DNA from: JAJPHF01 sp035293805
Lineage (GTDB): Bacteria; Chloroflexota; UBA6077; JAJPHF01
Reading direction: 5' to 3'
Assembly (NCBI GenBank): GCA_035293805.1
Contig: DATGMD010000092.1
Span: 1-64,000, forward strand
DNA: 64,000 nt
Made by a program: the position numbers and the translations under genes. The notes under the pieces are model-generated. The model was given only the letters and a program-made list of their open reading frames with translations. It ran no database searches and was not told the DNA's origin. This document shows, one piece after another, positions 15,635 through 24,643 of the stretch. Each line of letters opens with the position of its first letter. Position 1 is the first letter of the stretch.

Positions 15635-18600
15635 ATGGGGTTGACCCGCACGGCGATCCAGCGGCCGCTCGCCACCGTGATGGTGTTCCTGGCGCTCATC
15701 TTGCTCGGCCAGCAAGCCTACACGAAGATGAAGGTCGATCGTTACCCGAGCATCGACTTTCCGCTGGTGTACGCGCAGATCGACTGGCCGGGCGCCTCGC
15801 CCGACAACATCGAGCAGGCGATCATCGTGCCGGCCGAGAACGCCATCTCGGGTGTGAGCGGGGTGCAGCGGATCGACGCCACGGCCCAGGTTGGCACCGC
15901 GCGGCTCACCATCTACTTCTTTGAAGGAACGGACCTCAACCAGGCCACGATCGATACCCAGCGGGCGCTGGCGGCCATCGGTCGGCAGTTGCCGACCGAT
16001 GCCTCGCAGCCCAGCGTGCGCAAGGCCGATCCCTCGGCCATTCCCGTCATGAACGTGGTGCTGACCGGCACCATCGCCCCGGAAGACCTCTACGAGCTTG
16101 CCTACAACAACGTGGAGCAGCAGCTCCAGTCCGTGCCTGGCGTGGGCGCCGTCCAGCTCTTCGGCGGGCACGTGCCCGAGGTCGAGGTCCAGGTGGACTA
16201 CGACAAGCTGGTAGCCTACGGCATCTCGATGGCCCAGATCGCCAGCACCATCGACCGCGAGAACGTGGACACGCCGGGCGGGAACGTGGACCGCCCGACC
16301 CAGACGTTCCAGGTGCGGGCCCAGGGCGAGGCGCAGGCTGTCTCGGACATCGGCAGCTACCTGGTGGCCACGACGCCGCAGGGTCCCGTCCGGCTGCGCG
16401 ACATCGCCACGATCACCATGGGCACGCAGCGCCCCACCAGCCTGGTGCGCTTCACCAGCAGCGACGGGTCGAGCGTGGACGGCATCGCGCTTACCATCAC
16501 GAAGCAGCCCGATGCCAACACCCTGGACACCGCCAACAACGTCCGGGCGGCCATCCAGCAGATCCAGCCGACGCTCCCCCCCGGCGTGCAGATCCAGATT
16601 ACCAACGACACGTCGCGGTTTATCAATTACGCGGTCGAGGCCGTGCAGAAGGACCTGATCCTGGCCATCGTCATCACGGGCATCGTCCTCTTCCTTTTCC
16701 TACACACTTGGCGCAGCACGCTGATCGTGCTGGTGTCGATCCCGACCTGCCTCGTGTCGACGTTCCTCCTGATGTACGCGATGGGCTTCAGCCTCGATAC
16801 GATCTCGCTCATGGCGATGGCGTTGATGATCGGCATCCTGGTAGATGACTCGATCGTGGTGCTCGAGAACACCACTCGCCATCTCGGCCTGGGCGAGAAC
16901 CCGATCGTCGCGGCCATTAAGGGCCGGGGCGAGATTGGCATGGCGGCTATCGCGGTCACGCTGACCGACGTGGTGGTCTATGTCCCGATCTCCTTCATGC
17001 AAGGGAACGTCGGGAAGATGTTCCGCGAGTTCGGGCTGACCATCGCCTCGGCTACACTGCTCTCGCTCATGGTCTCCTTCACGCTGGTGCCCGTGCTGGC
17101 GTCGCGCTGGCTGAAGGCGCACGACGAGGAGGGCCACGAGCGAGGGTTCGCGGGTGCGTGGGAGCGGGGCTTCGACCGCCTGTCGCGCTGCTACCGCTCC
17201 CTGCTGGGCTGGGCGCTGCCGCATCGCCCGATCGTCGTGGCCTGCGCGGTCGGGCTGCTGGCGCTGAGCATTGTGCCGCTGCCTCTCAACCTCATTGGGC
17301 AGGAGTTCGCGCCGAACGAGGACGACAGCCAGTTCACGGTGACCACCCAGATGCCGCCCGGCACGTCGCTGGCCGCAAACAGCGCGGCCATGGCGCGCGT
17401 CGAGCAAGCACTTCTGCAGATGCCCGAGGTGGCCAACTTCACTACGACGGTCGGGCAGAGCGGCGCGGCCGGCGGCGGCAGCGACCGCGACGGCCGTATT
17501 GCCGTCCAGCTCGTCGACAAGAGCCAGCGGCAGCGCTCCGTCTTCGAGGTGATGCAACAGGTGCGCCGGGTGCAGGGCAGCATCCCGGGCATGACCGTGC
17601 GCACGAGCGTCCAGGCGCCGCTGGTCATCCCGGGCGGCGGCAACGTGCCGATCAACGTTCGCATTCTCGGCAACAACCCTCAGGCCCTGCAGCGCATCGC
17701 CGGGCAGGTACAGCAGATCGTCGCCAACACGCCGGGCACCGTGGACGTCAACAACGACGCCGACGTGGCACAGCCGGAGGTGCGGGCGGTACTGAACCGC
17801 GATCGCATGGCGGATCTTGGCGTGACCGCGACCGCGGTGGGCAACGCGCTGCGCACCGCCATCGGCGGCGATACCGTAAATACCCAGCTCCAGATCGAGG
17901 GCCAGAGCGGCATCGCCATCACCGTGCTGGCCAACCGCGACCTGCGCAACGACCTCACCGCGCTCGGCGCCATCCCCGTGCCCGTGGGCCTGAACAGCGG
18001 GACGGGCACGAGCAGCTCGAGCGCGGCCAGCGGCGCGCCGCCTACCGTCCGCCTCGACCAGGTCGCGGAGCTTGAGACCGACAACGCCCCAACCCAGATC
18101 GCGCGCAGCGCGCGCCAGCGCGAGGTGACGATCCAGGCGAACATGGTCGGCAGCTCGGTGGGCGACGCGGCGCGCACCATCCGCGCGCAGCTCGCGCAGA
18201 TCCCCATGCCGCCGGGCTTTCGCTTCCTGTGGGTGGGCCAGGTCGATCAGCTCGACCAGGCGCGCACGGCCCTTCTGTCGGCGCTCAGCATCTCGATCCT
18301 GCTGATCTACATGCTGCTGGTGGCACTCTACGAGTCGTGGCTGCACCCTCTGGCCATCATGTTCTCGCTGCCCGTCGCGCTCGTGGGAGCCTTCGGCGGG
18401 CTGCTGCTCACGGGCAACACGTTCAACCTGTTCTCCATGATCGGCATGATCATGCTGATGGGCCTAGTGGCGAAGAACGCGATCTTGCTCGTCGACTACA
18501 CGAACACCTTGCGCCAGCGCGGCCTGGATCGGAACTCAGCGCTGCTGGAGGCGGGACCGACGCGGCTGCGGCCGATCATCATGACCACCGCCACGATGGT

Positions 18601-18904
18601 GTTCAGCATGATTCCGCTGGCCCTCAAGATGGAAGAGGGCGCGGAATCGCGCGCGCCGATCGCGGTCGTGCTCCTGGGCGGCCTGATCACCTCGACGCTG
18701 CTCACCCTCGTCCTGGTGCCTGTCATGTATACCTACCTGGACGATCTCGGGCGCGTCCCGGCGCTCGCCCGCGCGCGGGTGCCCGGCTGGCTGCGGCTGC
18801 GGGGCGTGGGCTCGCTGGTCCGCGGGGACGTGGGTGAGGGCTATGGGGCCGCGGCGCGGCAGCCCGAGCCCTCGGATGGTCCGAGTCCCCGCGGGCGGGA
18901 GTGA
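15635..18904 (+). CDS. RND efflux permease, HAE1/AcrB-like (copy 2)
   Basis: This 1089-residue RND pump closely resembles copy 1 at 258-3494; both begin MGLTRTAI and share GILVDDSIVVLEN and the LFLHTWRSTLIVLVS helix. The proton-relay residues are present as D404, D405 and K947. Porter subdomains occur in both halves. The C-terminal tail after YTYLDDLGR is a poorly conserved cytoplasmic extension of about 60 residues. The ATG follows GGGAGAG. It sits between two giant adaptors, suggesting an adaptor-pump-adaptor operon under the MarR gene upstream. No TolC-like outer-membrane channel is encoded in the window, which is notable for this pump type. Confidence 0.95.
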   Translation: MGLTRTAIQRPLATVMVFLALILLGQQAYTKMKVDRYPSIDFPLVYAQIDWPGASPDNIEQAIIVPAENAISGVSGVQRIDATAQVGTARLTIYFFEGTDLNQATIDTQRALAAIGRQLPTDASQPSVRKADPSAIPVMNVVLTGTIAPEDLYELAYNNVEQQLQSVPGVGAVQLFGGHVPEVEVQVDYDKLVAYGISMAQIASTIDRENVDTPGGNVDRPTQTFQVRAQGEAQAVSDIGSYLVATTPQGPVRLRDIATITMGTQRPTSLVRFTSSDGSSVDGIALTITKQPDANTLDTANNVRAAIQQIQPTLPPGVQIQITNDTSRFINYAVEAVQKDLILAIVITGIVLFLFLHTWRSTLIVLVSIPTCLVSTFLLMYAMGFSLDTISLMAMALMIGILVDDSIVVLENTTRHLGLGENPIVAAIKGRGEIGMAAIAVTLTDVVVYVPISFMQGNVGKMFREFGLTIASATLLSLMVSFTLVPVLASRWLKAHDEEGHERGFAGAWERGFDRLSRCYRSLLGWALPHRPIVVACAVGLLALSIVPLPLNLIGQEFAPNEDDSQFTVTTQMPPGTSLAANSAAMARVEQALLQMPEVANFTTTVGQSGAAGGGSDRDGRIAVQLVDKSQRQRSVFEVMQQVRRVQGSIPGMTVRTSVQAPLVIPGGGNVPINVRILGNNPQALQRIAGQVQQIVANTPGTVDVNNDADVAQPEVRAVLNRDRMADLGVTATAVGNALRTAIGGDTVNTQLQIEGQSGIAITVLANRDLRNDLTALGAIPVPVGLNSGTGTSSSSAASGAPPTVRLDQVAELETDNAPTQIARSARQREVTIQANMVGSSVGDAARTIRAQLAQIPMPPGFRFLWVGQVDQLDQARTALLSALSISILLIYMLLVALYESWLHPLAIMFSLPVALVGAFGGLLLTGNTFNLFSMIGMIMLMGLVAKNAILLVDYTNTLRQRGLDRNSALLEAGPTRLRPIIMTTATMVFSMIPLALKMEEGAESRAPIAVVLLGGLITSTLLTLVLVPVMYTYLDDLGRVPALARARVPGWLRLRGVGSLVRGDVGEGYGAAARQPEPSDGPSPRGRE

Positions 18905-19094
18905 GACGGCGCCGAGCGGCTCGCCTGACATGAAGCGGCTGCCCGGCGTAGCGAAAAGCGCCGCGCGGCCGTTTAACAAGTTCTGCATGATTCCGCCACA
19001 CGGCGTTAGCAGTTTCCGGCCGCCGTAGCGGCTATCGTTGTGCGGGGTGCGCCGTCCGGCGCGTCGTATCGCGGTACAGGAGGCGGTCAGACGT

Positions 19095-21938
19095 ATGCGA
19101 GCAGTCTCCCTCGAGCCCATCGGCGCCTGGCGGCAGGGGCTGCCTCCGCTCGGCTGGCCGCAGCGGGCGGCCCTGTTGCTGGCCCTGCTGCTCAGCCTCG
19201 CGCTCGGTTATCTGACGTACGTCCGGTTCACCACACCCAAGCCGCTGGCCGTCCAGACGACGACCGTTGCGCGGGGCCAGATCATCGCCGGCGTCAACGG
19301 AACCGGCACGGCGGTGGCGGATGACGCGAGCAACGTGGGCTTTCGGGGCAGCGGCCGGGTCGCCGACGTGCTCGTGCAGGTCGGCGACCACGTCGAGCAG
19401 GGCCAGCCGCTGGCCCACCTCGACAGCGTCGATCTGCAGGCGCAGCTCGATTCCGCGCGGGCCAGCGCGGCGCAGGCCGAGGCGAAGCTGCAAGCCATTC
19501 TCAACGGGGCGCGCCCGGAGGACGTGGCGGCGGCGCGAGCGCAGCTTGCCCAGGAGCAGGCGAAGCTCGCGGACATGACGACCGCCCGGCCCGAGGACGT
19601 GGCGGCGGCGCAGGCTGCCGTGGGCCAGGCGGAGGCGAAGCTGCAAGGGCTGCTCCAGGGCCGGCCCGAGGACGTGGCAGGCGCTCAGGCGCAGCTCAAC
19701 GCGGCCGTCGCCAAGCTGCACGAGCTGGAGGCCCAGGGCCGGCCCGAGGACGTCGCCGCCGCGCAGGCCGCGCTCGACCAGGCGCGCGCCAAGCTCGACG
19801 CGCTCTATCATCCCGCCCCCGGTGACCTGGCGGCTGCACAGACCGCGGTGGATAGCGCGCGAGCGACGCTCGCGGCCAACCAGGCTAAACTGGAAGACGT
19901 GCAGAGCGGCGCGACCGACGCCGACATCCAGGCGGCGGTGGCCGCGCTGGCGAAGGCGCTGTCGGACCAGCAGGCGGCCCAGAACACGCTCGACACGCTA
20001 CTCCACCCAAAGGACGCGGACGTGCTCGCTGCCCAGGTGGCCGCGCAGAATGCCCTCTCGGCCTATCAGAGCGCGCAGGCCAAGCTCGACCAGCTGCAGC
20101 ACCCGACGGACAGCGACGTCGCCGCGGCCCAGGCGGCGGTGGTCCAGGCGCAGGCTAGCCTGCGGTCGGCTCAGTCGAAGCTGGTGGAGAACCAGCCGAG
20201 CGCCAATAGCTACAGCGTCGTCGCGGCGGGCGAGGACGTGATCGCCGCGGCCCGCAACCTGCAGATCGCCCAGAACACGCTCACCCAGCTCACGAACCCC
20301 ACGGCCAGTGGCAGCGGCAGCGGCGGGAGCAGCGCGTTCCGCGGCGCGAGCAGCACGAGCAGCAGCAGTAGCCCGAGTAGCGTTAGCGGCAGCACGAGCA
20401 GTCCGAGCGGCACCACGAGTACCGGCGCCGGCAACACGGCGCCCAGCACCCAGGACCTGCTCAGCGCGCAGGCAGCCGTGAACACTGCCGACGCGACCCT
20501 GCAGCGCGCCCAGTCGGCCTTCCAGGCGCTCCAGGTGGGCGGCAGCAGCAACGACGTGGCGACGGCGCAGACGAACGTCGTGGCGGCGCAGGCGCAGCTA
20601 GCCAGCGCCCAGAGTAAGCTGGCGCAGCTCGCCAACCCGGCACCCGCCGACGTAGCGGCGGCGCAGGATGCGTTGACCCAGGCCGCCAACAACTACCAGA
20701 GCGCGCAGGCGAAGCTCGCCCAGCTCCAGAACCCGACGACGGACGACGTGATGGCGGCGCAGGCGGCGGTCGCTGCCGCCGGCGTGGCGGTCACGAGCGC
20801 GCAGGCGAAGCTCGACGACCTCCGCGCTCAGCCCAAGGCGGCCGACCTGGCGGCTGCCCAGACCGGCGTCGCCACCGCGCAGGCCGACCTCGCCAGCGCG
20901 CAGGCGAAGCTGGCGCAGCTCCTGAGCCCGACCGCCGACGACGTGGCGCAGGCCGAGGCGGCCGTGCGCCAGGCCGAGGAGCAGCTGGCCCTCAAACGAC
21001 AGCCCAACACCGCGGACGATCTGGAGCAGCAGCGCCAGCAGGTGGCGCAGCTCCAGGCCACGCTCGCCACGAAGCAGCAGCCCGGCGCGGCGGCCGACAT
21101 CGAAGGCCAGCGCCAGGCGGTCGTGCAGGCGCAGGACCAGCTGGCCCTCAAGGAGCAGCCGTCGAGCCAGCAGGCCATCGAGGGCCAACGCCAGGCGGTA
21201 GCCCAGGCGGAGGCCAATCTGGCGCTCAAGGCCCAACCCTACACCGACCAGGATGTCGCGCAGGCCGTGGCCGCCGTAGACCAGGCGCGCGGCCAGGTCG
21301 CCGTTGCCCAGTACAATCTCGACCAGGCCACGCTCCTGGCGCCCTTTGGGGGGACGGTGAGCGCCGTCGGCCTGCACGCGGGCGAGCTGGCGACGGGCGC
21401 GGCGACGGTCGGCGGCGGGCTGATCACGCTCGTGAACCCGTCGCACCTGCGGGTCGACGCCCAGGTGGACGAGTCGGACGTTACCCGTGTGCAGGTGGGG
21501 CAGTCGGTGCAGCTGACCTTCGACGCGCTGACAGGCCGCACGGTGCCCGGCCACGTAACCGCCGTGGCGCCGCAGTCCACCACCCAACAGGGGGTGACCA
21601 GCTATCTCGTCTCCATCGCCATCGACAACGGCCGCGACGTGCGTCCCGGTATGACGGCGACCGCCAACATCGTATATGCCCAGCAGGACGGCGTGCTCAC
21701 GGTTCCGAACCGGGCTATCCGCCGCCAGGGCCGCGACCAGGTGGTCGACGTGCTGACACCCGGGGGCACGCTCGAGACGCGTACCGTCCAGCGCGGCCTG
21801 AGCAACGACCAGACGAGCGAGATCACGAGCGGCCTCGACGAGGGCGACCAGGTCGTGGTCCCCACGACCGCGACCCAGGCCCCGAGCGGCGGACGCGGCC
21901 CCGGCCCCGGCTTTCGCGGCCCCGGCTTTGGCGGCTAG
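19095..21938 (+). CDS. Giant HlyD/RND-type adaptor with N-terminal anchor (adaptor 2)
   Basis: This 947-residue adaptor has one N-terminal membrane helix (RAALLLALLLSLALGYLTYV) instead of a lipobox. The first lipoyl half contains GSGRVADVLVQVGDHVEQGQ. About 680 residues of helical repeats follow, with turns such as GRPEDVAAAQ and NPAPADVAAAQ. The second half is LLAPFGGTVSAVGLHAGELA, then a barrel and a C-terminal Gly/Pro tail. A Ser/Gly/Thr-rich insert of about 50 residues interrupts the helices near residues 410-460. The frame is open from 19038, but AGGAGG at 19078 and the positively charged start favour 19095. Its order after permease 2 suggests a second adaptor for the same pump or for permease 1. 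Confidence 0.88.
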   Translation: MRAVSLEPIGAWRQGLPPLGWPQRAALLLALLLSLALGYLTYVRFTTPKPLAVQTTTVARGQIIAGVNGTGTAVADDASNVGFRGSGRVADVLVQVGDHVEQGQPLAHLDSVDLQAQLDSARASAAQAEAKLQAILNGARPEDVAAARAQLAQEQAKLADMTTARPEDVAAAQAAVGQAEAKLQGLLQGRPEDVAGAQAQLNAAVAKLHELEAQGRPEDVAAAQAALDQARAKLDALYHPAPGDLAAAQTAVDSARATLAANQAKLEDVQSGATDADIQAAVAALAKALSDQQAAQNTLDTLLHPKDADVLAAQVAAQNALSAYQSAQAKLDQLQHPTDSDVAAAQAAVVQAQASLRSAQSKLVENQPSANSYSVVAAGEDVIAAARNLQIAQNTLTQLTNPTASGSGSGGSSAFRGASSTSSSSSPSSVSGSTSSPSGTTSTGAGNTAPSTQDLLSAQAAVNTADATLQRAQSAFQALQVGGSSNDVATAQTNVVAAQAQLASAQSKLAQLANPAPADVAAAQDALTQAANNYQSAQAKLAQLQNPTTDDVMAAQAAVAAAGVAVTSAQAKLDDLRAQPKAADLAAAQTGVATAQADLASAQAKLAQLLSPTADDVAQAEAAVRQAEEQLALKRQPNTADDLEQQRQQVAQLQATLATKQQPGAAADIEGQRQAVVQAQDQLALKEQPSSQQAIEGQRQAVAQAEANLALKAQPYTDQDVAQAVAAVDQARGQVAVAQYNLDQATLLAPFGGTVSAVGLHAGELATGAATVGGGLITLVNPSHLRVDAQVDESDVTRVQVGQSVQLTFDALTGRTVPGHVTAVAPQSTTQQGVTSYLVSIAIDNGRDVRPGMTATANIVYAQQDGVLTVPNRAIRRQGRDQVVDVLTPGGTLETRTVQRGLSNDQTSEITSGLDEGDQVVVPTTATQAPSGGRGPGPGFRGPGFGG

Positions 21939-21984
21939 GCGGGGGAGTCTCTCTCCTCGGGAGCCGCTGTCAGACAGAGGGCAG

Positions 21985-22236
21985 ATGCCGACAGCCACGC
22001 GTTGGGAACGCTGGGAGTTCGAGCAGTTGCTCCGGTCACCCGGGCTCTCCGACGACGAGCTTGCCACCTTGAATGGGCAGCGGCCCGCCGCCGCCATCGC
22101 CGCCATGCGGAGCGCCATCCACGGCTACCACGCGGGCGCCGCAACCGCCGGCCCCCGCTTGACCCCCGTACAGGCTAGCATTGTGGACGCGTACCGGGGC
22201 CAGCTGGTGTGCGCCGTCTGCGGCCGCCCCTGGTGA
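21985..22236 (+). CDS. Small SANT/Myb-like protein, hypothetical
   Basis: This 83-residue protein has an N-terminal region resembling a SANT/Myb-type helix-turn-helix. It reads WEFEQLLRSPGLSDDELA, then AAIAAMRSAIHGYH, with the tryptophan and spaced hydrophobics of that fold. It ends in CAVCGRPW, a single Cys-x-x-Cys knuckle. The start at 21985 follows AGAGG, 46 bases after the adaptor stop, so it may be the last gene of the efflux operon. A DNA-binding or regulatory accessory role is possible but unproven. The family assignment is from pattern only. Confidence 0.5.
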   Translation: MPTATRWERWEFEQLLRSPGLSDDELATLNGQRPAAAIAAMRSAIHGYHAGAATAGPRLTPVQASIVDAYRGQLVCAVCGRPW

Positions 22237-22282
22237 CCCCGCCCCGCCGAGCGCGTGGCGCGGTGCGGGCGCCGGCCGGCGG

Positions 22283-24490
22283 CTAGAATGCCGCGGGCCC
22301 GCCGCCCACGAACGTGGGCCAGGCGCCGCAGCCGTCCTGCACCGTGAGCGGCACGGTGGTGGCCTGGCCCGCTGTCGCCCGGCGGATAGTGAAGGTGACC
22401 TGCTGCGAGCCGGCGGGCAGGGCAACCGTGAAGTTGCCCGCCTGCCCCGCTGGCTGCCCAGGCACGTCGATCAGCGCATTCGTCGCCGGCCCGAACTGGA
22501 GCGCGATCAGCCGATTCGGCGGGCTGCCGGCATCGGTCTGCGCCGTGACGGTGACTTGCTCCTGCCCGGACCCGCTGGGCGTCGCGCTCACCCGGACCTG
22601 GGGCCGCGGCGTGCAGACCGGCGGCAGCGGCGTGGGCGTCGCGGTGGGCGTCGGCGGGGGCGTCGCCGTCGGCGGGGGCGTGGCCGTCGGTAGGGGCGTG
22701 GCCGGCGGCAAGGCCGTGGCCGTGGCCGGCGGCGCCGGGGCGAGCTGCGCGAACAGGTTACCTAGGTTGAACGAGCCGAGGGCGACGTGGGCAAAGTCGC
22801 TCCCCATGCTGCTGGCGGGATGGAAGCCCGAGGTGCTGCGTTCGGCGTAGAGGGTGACGTTCCAATTGCCGGTGAGATGGCCTAGCGCCTGGTTGATCAG
22901 CGCGGTGCCCGCGGCCCATTCCGGGGCTGCCATGCTCGTGCCGCCCTGCAAGTAGAGCTGACCGCCGAACGATTGTGGGCAGCCGCCCGAATCGGCCTCG
23001 CAGATCAAGATGCCCGTATTAGGGTCCGCGTCGGCCACCAGGTCGGGCACCGACCGCATGTTGCTGCTTACCAGCCCCGCCTGGTACGACGGCGTGGCGA
23101 AGAACCGACTGAGGCCGAACGAGCCCGCGCCGATCGTGTTGTTCCACCACGTCTCGCTCTGATACGAGTTGCCGGCGCCGACCGTGAGGCTGGTCCCGCC
23201 CACGGCGATGCCGTGCGGCGCATCGCCGGGCACCGTGATGGTGTTCGGGAAGAACGTGCTGCCGTCGCCCGATAGGCAGAAGCTGCCGGTGTCCCCGGCG
23301 GCGTTGAACACGCTCACACCCCCTGCGGCCGCGGCCTGAAATATCGTGTCGATGCTCGCGGCGGTGGCGGGCGAAATCTCGAAGTACTCGCAATTCGACC
23401 AGCTATTGCTGATGACCGTCACCCCATCGTTGATCATCTGGTTGAACATGGCCTGGTAGCTGAGGCTGGCCGGGCACGCGTTGCAGCTCTCGTACACGCG
23501 GTAGTTCGCCCCGGGCGCCATGCCCATCACGGTGTCGATATCGAGTAGAACCTCCGTCTCGCCCTCCCCGGGCGGCGACAGCGAGCCCGTCAGCGGAACG
23601 GTGGTGAGCCGGCCCATGAAGCCGTTGATGCACGCTGTGTCCGTCGCGGCGCAGAGGCCCGCGAAGCTCAGCCAATTCTGCACATCAGACGGCACGAACG
23701 AATCGAACTCCATGAGGCCGATCGTCTGCCCGGCGCCGGTCGCCGGCCCGCCACCGCCGACGCGAACGGCGGGGAAGTTGTAGGCCGTGGCGAGCGACTG
23801 CGGCGAGGCGGGGGTGGGCGCCGTGTTGGCGGTCGCCTGCGGGCGCTGAGTGCGCGCCACGTTCGGGCGCGGCCGGGCCAGGTTGCTCAAGCCCTCGACG
23901 CTCTGGACGAACGGCGCAACGGCTGGCGGCAGACGCGGGTCAGCGCCATTCGCGTGAAACGTCCGGCCATTGAGCTGATAGTCGTTGATCGGCGTGTTGA
24001 AGGCCTGCTCGACCTGCGCCCGCGTGCCCTGGACGGTGAGGGTCAGGCGGTTCGCCGCGCCGTGTACCAGCGTCAGACCTTGCGCCTGCAGGTAGGCCAG
24101 GACGGCGTCGTAGGCTTGCTGGCTCGGGCCGAAGCGGCGCGCGAGATCGGTCTGCGAGGCGAAATGGCGGAAGTTCGGGGAGCGCGGGTTCTCGACGTCC
24201 TGGCGGAAGGCGTCGAAGCCGGCCTGGTCGGTGCGATTGAGCACGAGCGTCAGGGTCATCAGCTCACCGCCGGCCTGCGGGTTACGCGCGAGGGGGGTCG
24301 CCTGCGCGAGCGCGCCGATGACGTGGCCCGGGAGGGCTTGCCCCGCCGGCGCGGTGGCGGTTGGCGTTGTGGGCGGCGCGAAGGGGCTGCCCTGCCCGGC
24401 CGCCTCGGGTGCCGGCAGATGGACCAGCACCAGTATGGCGGCCAGTACCGACGTCAAGAGCGCGTACAGCGGGCGGCGTACCAGGCGCAT
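22283..24490 (-). CDS. Secreted S53 family peptidase (sedolisin/kumamolisin-like) with C-terminal appendage
   Basis: This is a serine-carboxyl peptidase of about 735 residues. A signal peptide (LTSVLAAILVLVHLPAPEAAG) is followed by a pro-kumamolisin domain (HFASQTDLARRFGPSQQAYDAV). The catalytic domain has the Glu/Asp pair in GETEVLLDIDTVMG, the nucleophile in QGGTSMAAPEWAAG, and a C-terminal calcium-site segment (GSDFAHVALGSFNLG). A Pro/Thr-rich linker (TATPPPTATPPP) then leads to a final beta-rich domain of about 115 residues. S53 enzymes are secreted, self-activate at low pH and degrade extracellular protein. The frame is open upstream to 24568. I prefer the ATG at 24490 because the signal starts there, though its ribosome site is unusually close. 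Confidence 0.88.
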   Translation of the reverse strand: MRLVRRPLYALLTSVLAAILVLVHLPAPEAAGQGSPFAPPTTPTATAPAGQALPGHVIGALAQATPLARNPQAGGELMTLTLVLNRTDQAGFDAFRQDVENPRSPNFRHFASQTDLARRFGPSQQAYDAVLAYLQAQGLTLVHGAANRLTLTVQGTRAQVEQAFNTPINDYQLNGRTFHANGADPRLPPAVAPFVQSVEGLSNLARPRPNVARTQRPQATANTAPTPASPQSLATAYNFPAVRVGGGGPATGAGQTIGLMEFDSFVPSDVQNWLSFAGLCAATDTACINGFMGRLTTVPLTGSLSPPGEGETEVLLDIDTVMGMAPGANYRVYESCNACPASLSYQAMFNQMINDGVTVISNSWSNCEYFEISPATAASIDTIFQAAAAGGVSVFNAAGDTGSFCLSGDGSTFFPNTITVPGDAPHGIAVGGTSLTVGAGNSYQSETWWNNTIGAGSFGLSRFFATPSYQAGLVSSNMRSVPDLVADADPNTGILICEADSGGCPQSFGGQLYLQGGTSMAAPEWAAGTALINQALGHLTGNWNVTLYAERSTSGFHPASSMGSDFAHVALGSFNLGNLFAQLAPAPPATATALPPATPLPTATPPPTATPPPTPTATPTPLPPVCTPRPQVRVSATPSGSGQEQVTVTAQTDAGSPPNRLIALQFGPATNALIDVPGQPAGQAGNFTVALPAGSQQVTFTIRRATAGQATTVPLTVQDGCGAWPTFVGGGPAAF

Positions 24491-24643
24491 CTCCCCGTCC
24501 GTTTCTCCCTCGTGCAGCACGGCGGTGAGCAGGACCGCTCTCAAGCGGACAGCTCGAGAGCAGTTCAATGTAAGGCGTCGCGGCCGCCGCGGTCCAGGGT
24601 TTCGGACGGGCTAGGCGTGGAGATCTCGTGGATGTGGCCCGGC

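Noticed and set aside
19500..21300. Regularly spaced DNA repeats resembling a CRISPR or minisatellite
   Set aside because: The periodicity is in frame, encodes the helical units of adaptor 2, and the repeats vary; there are no conserved spacer-repeat borders and no cas genes.
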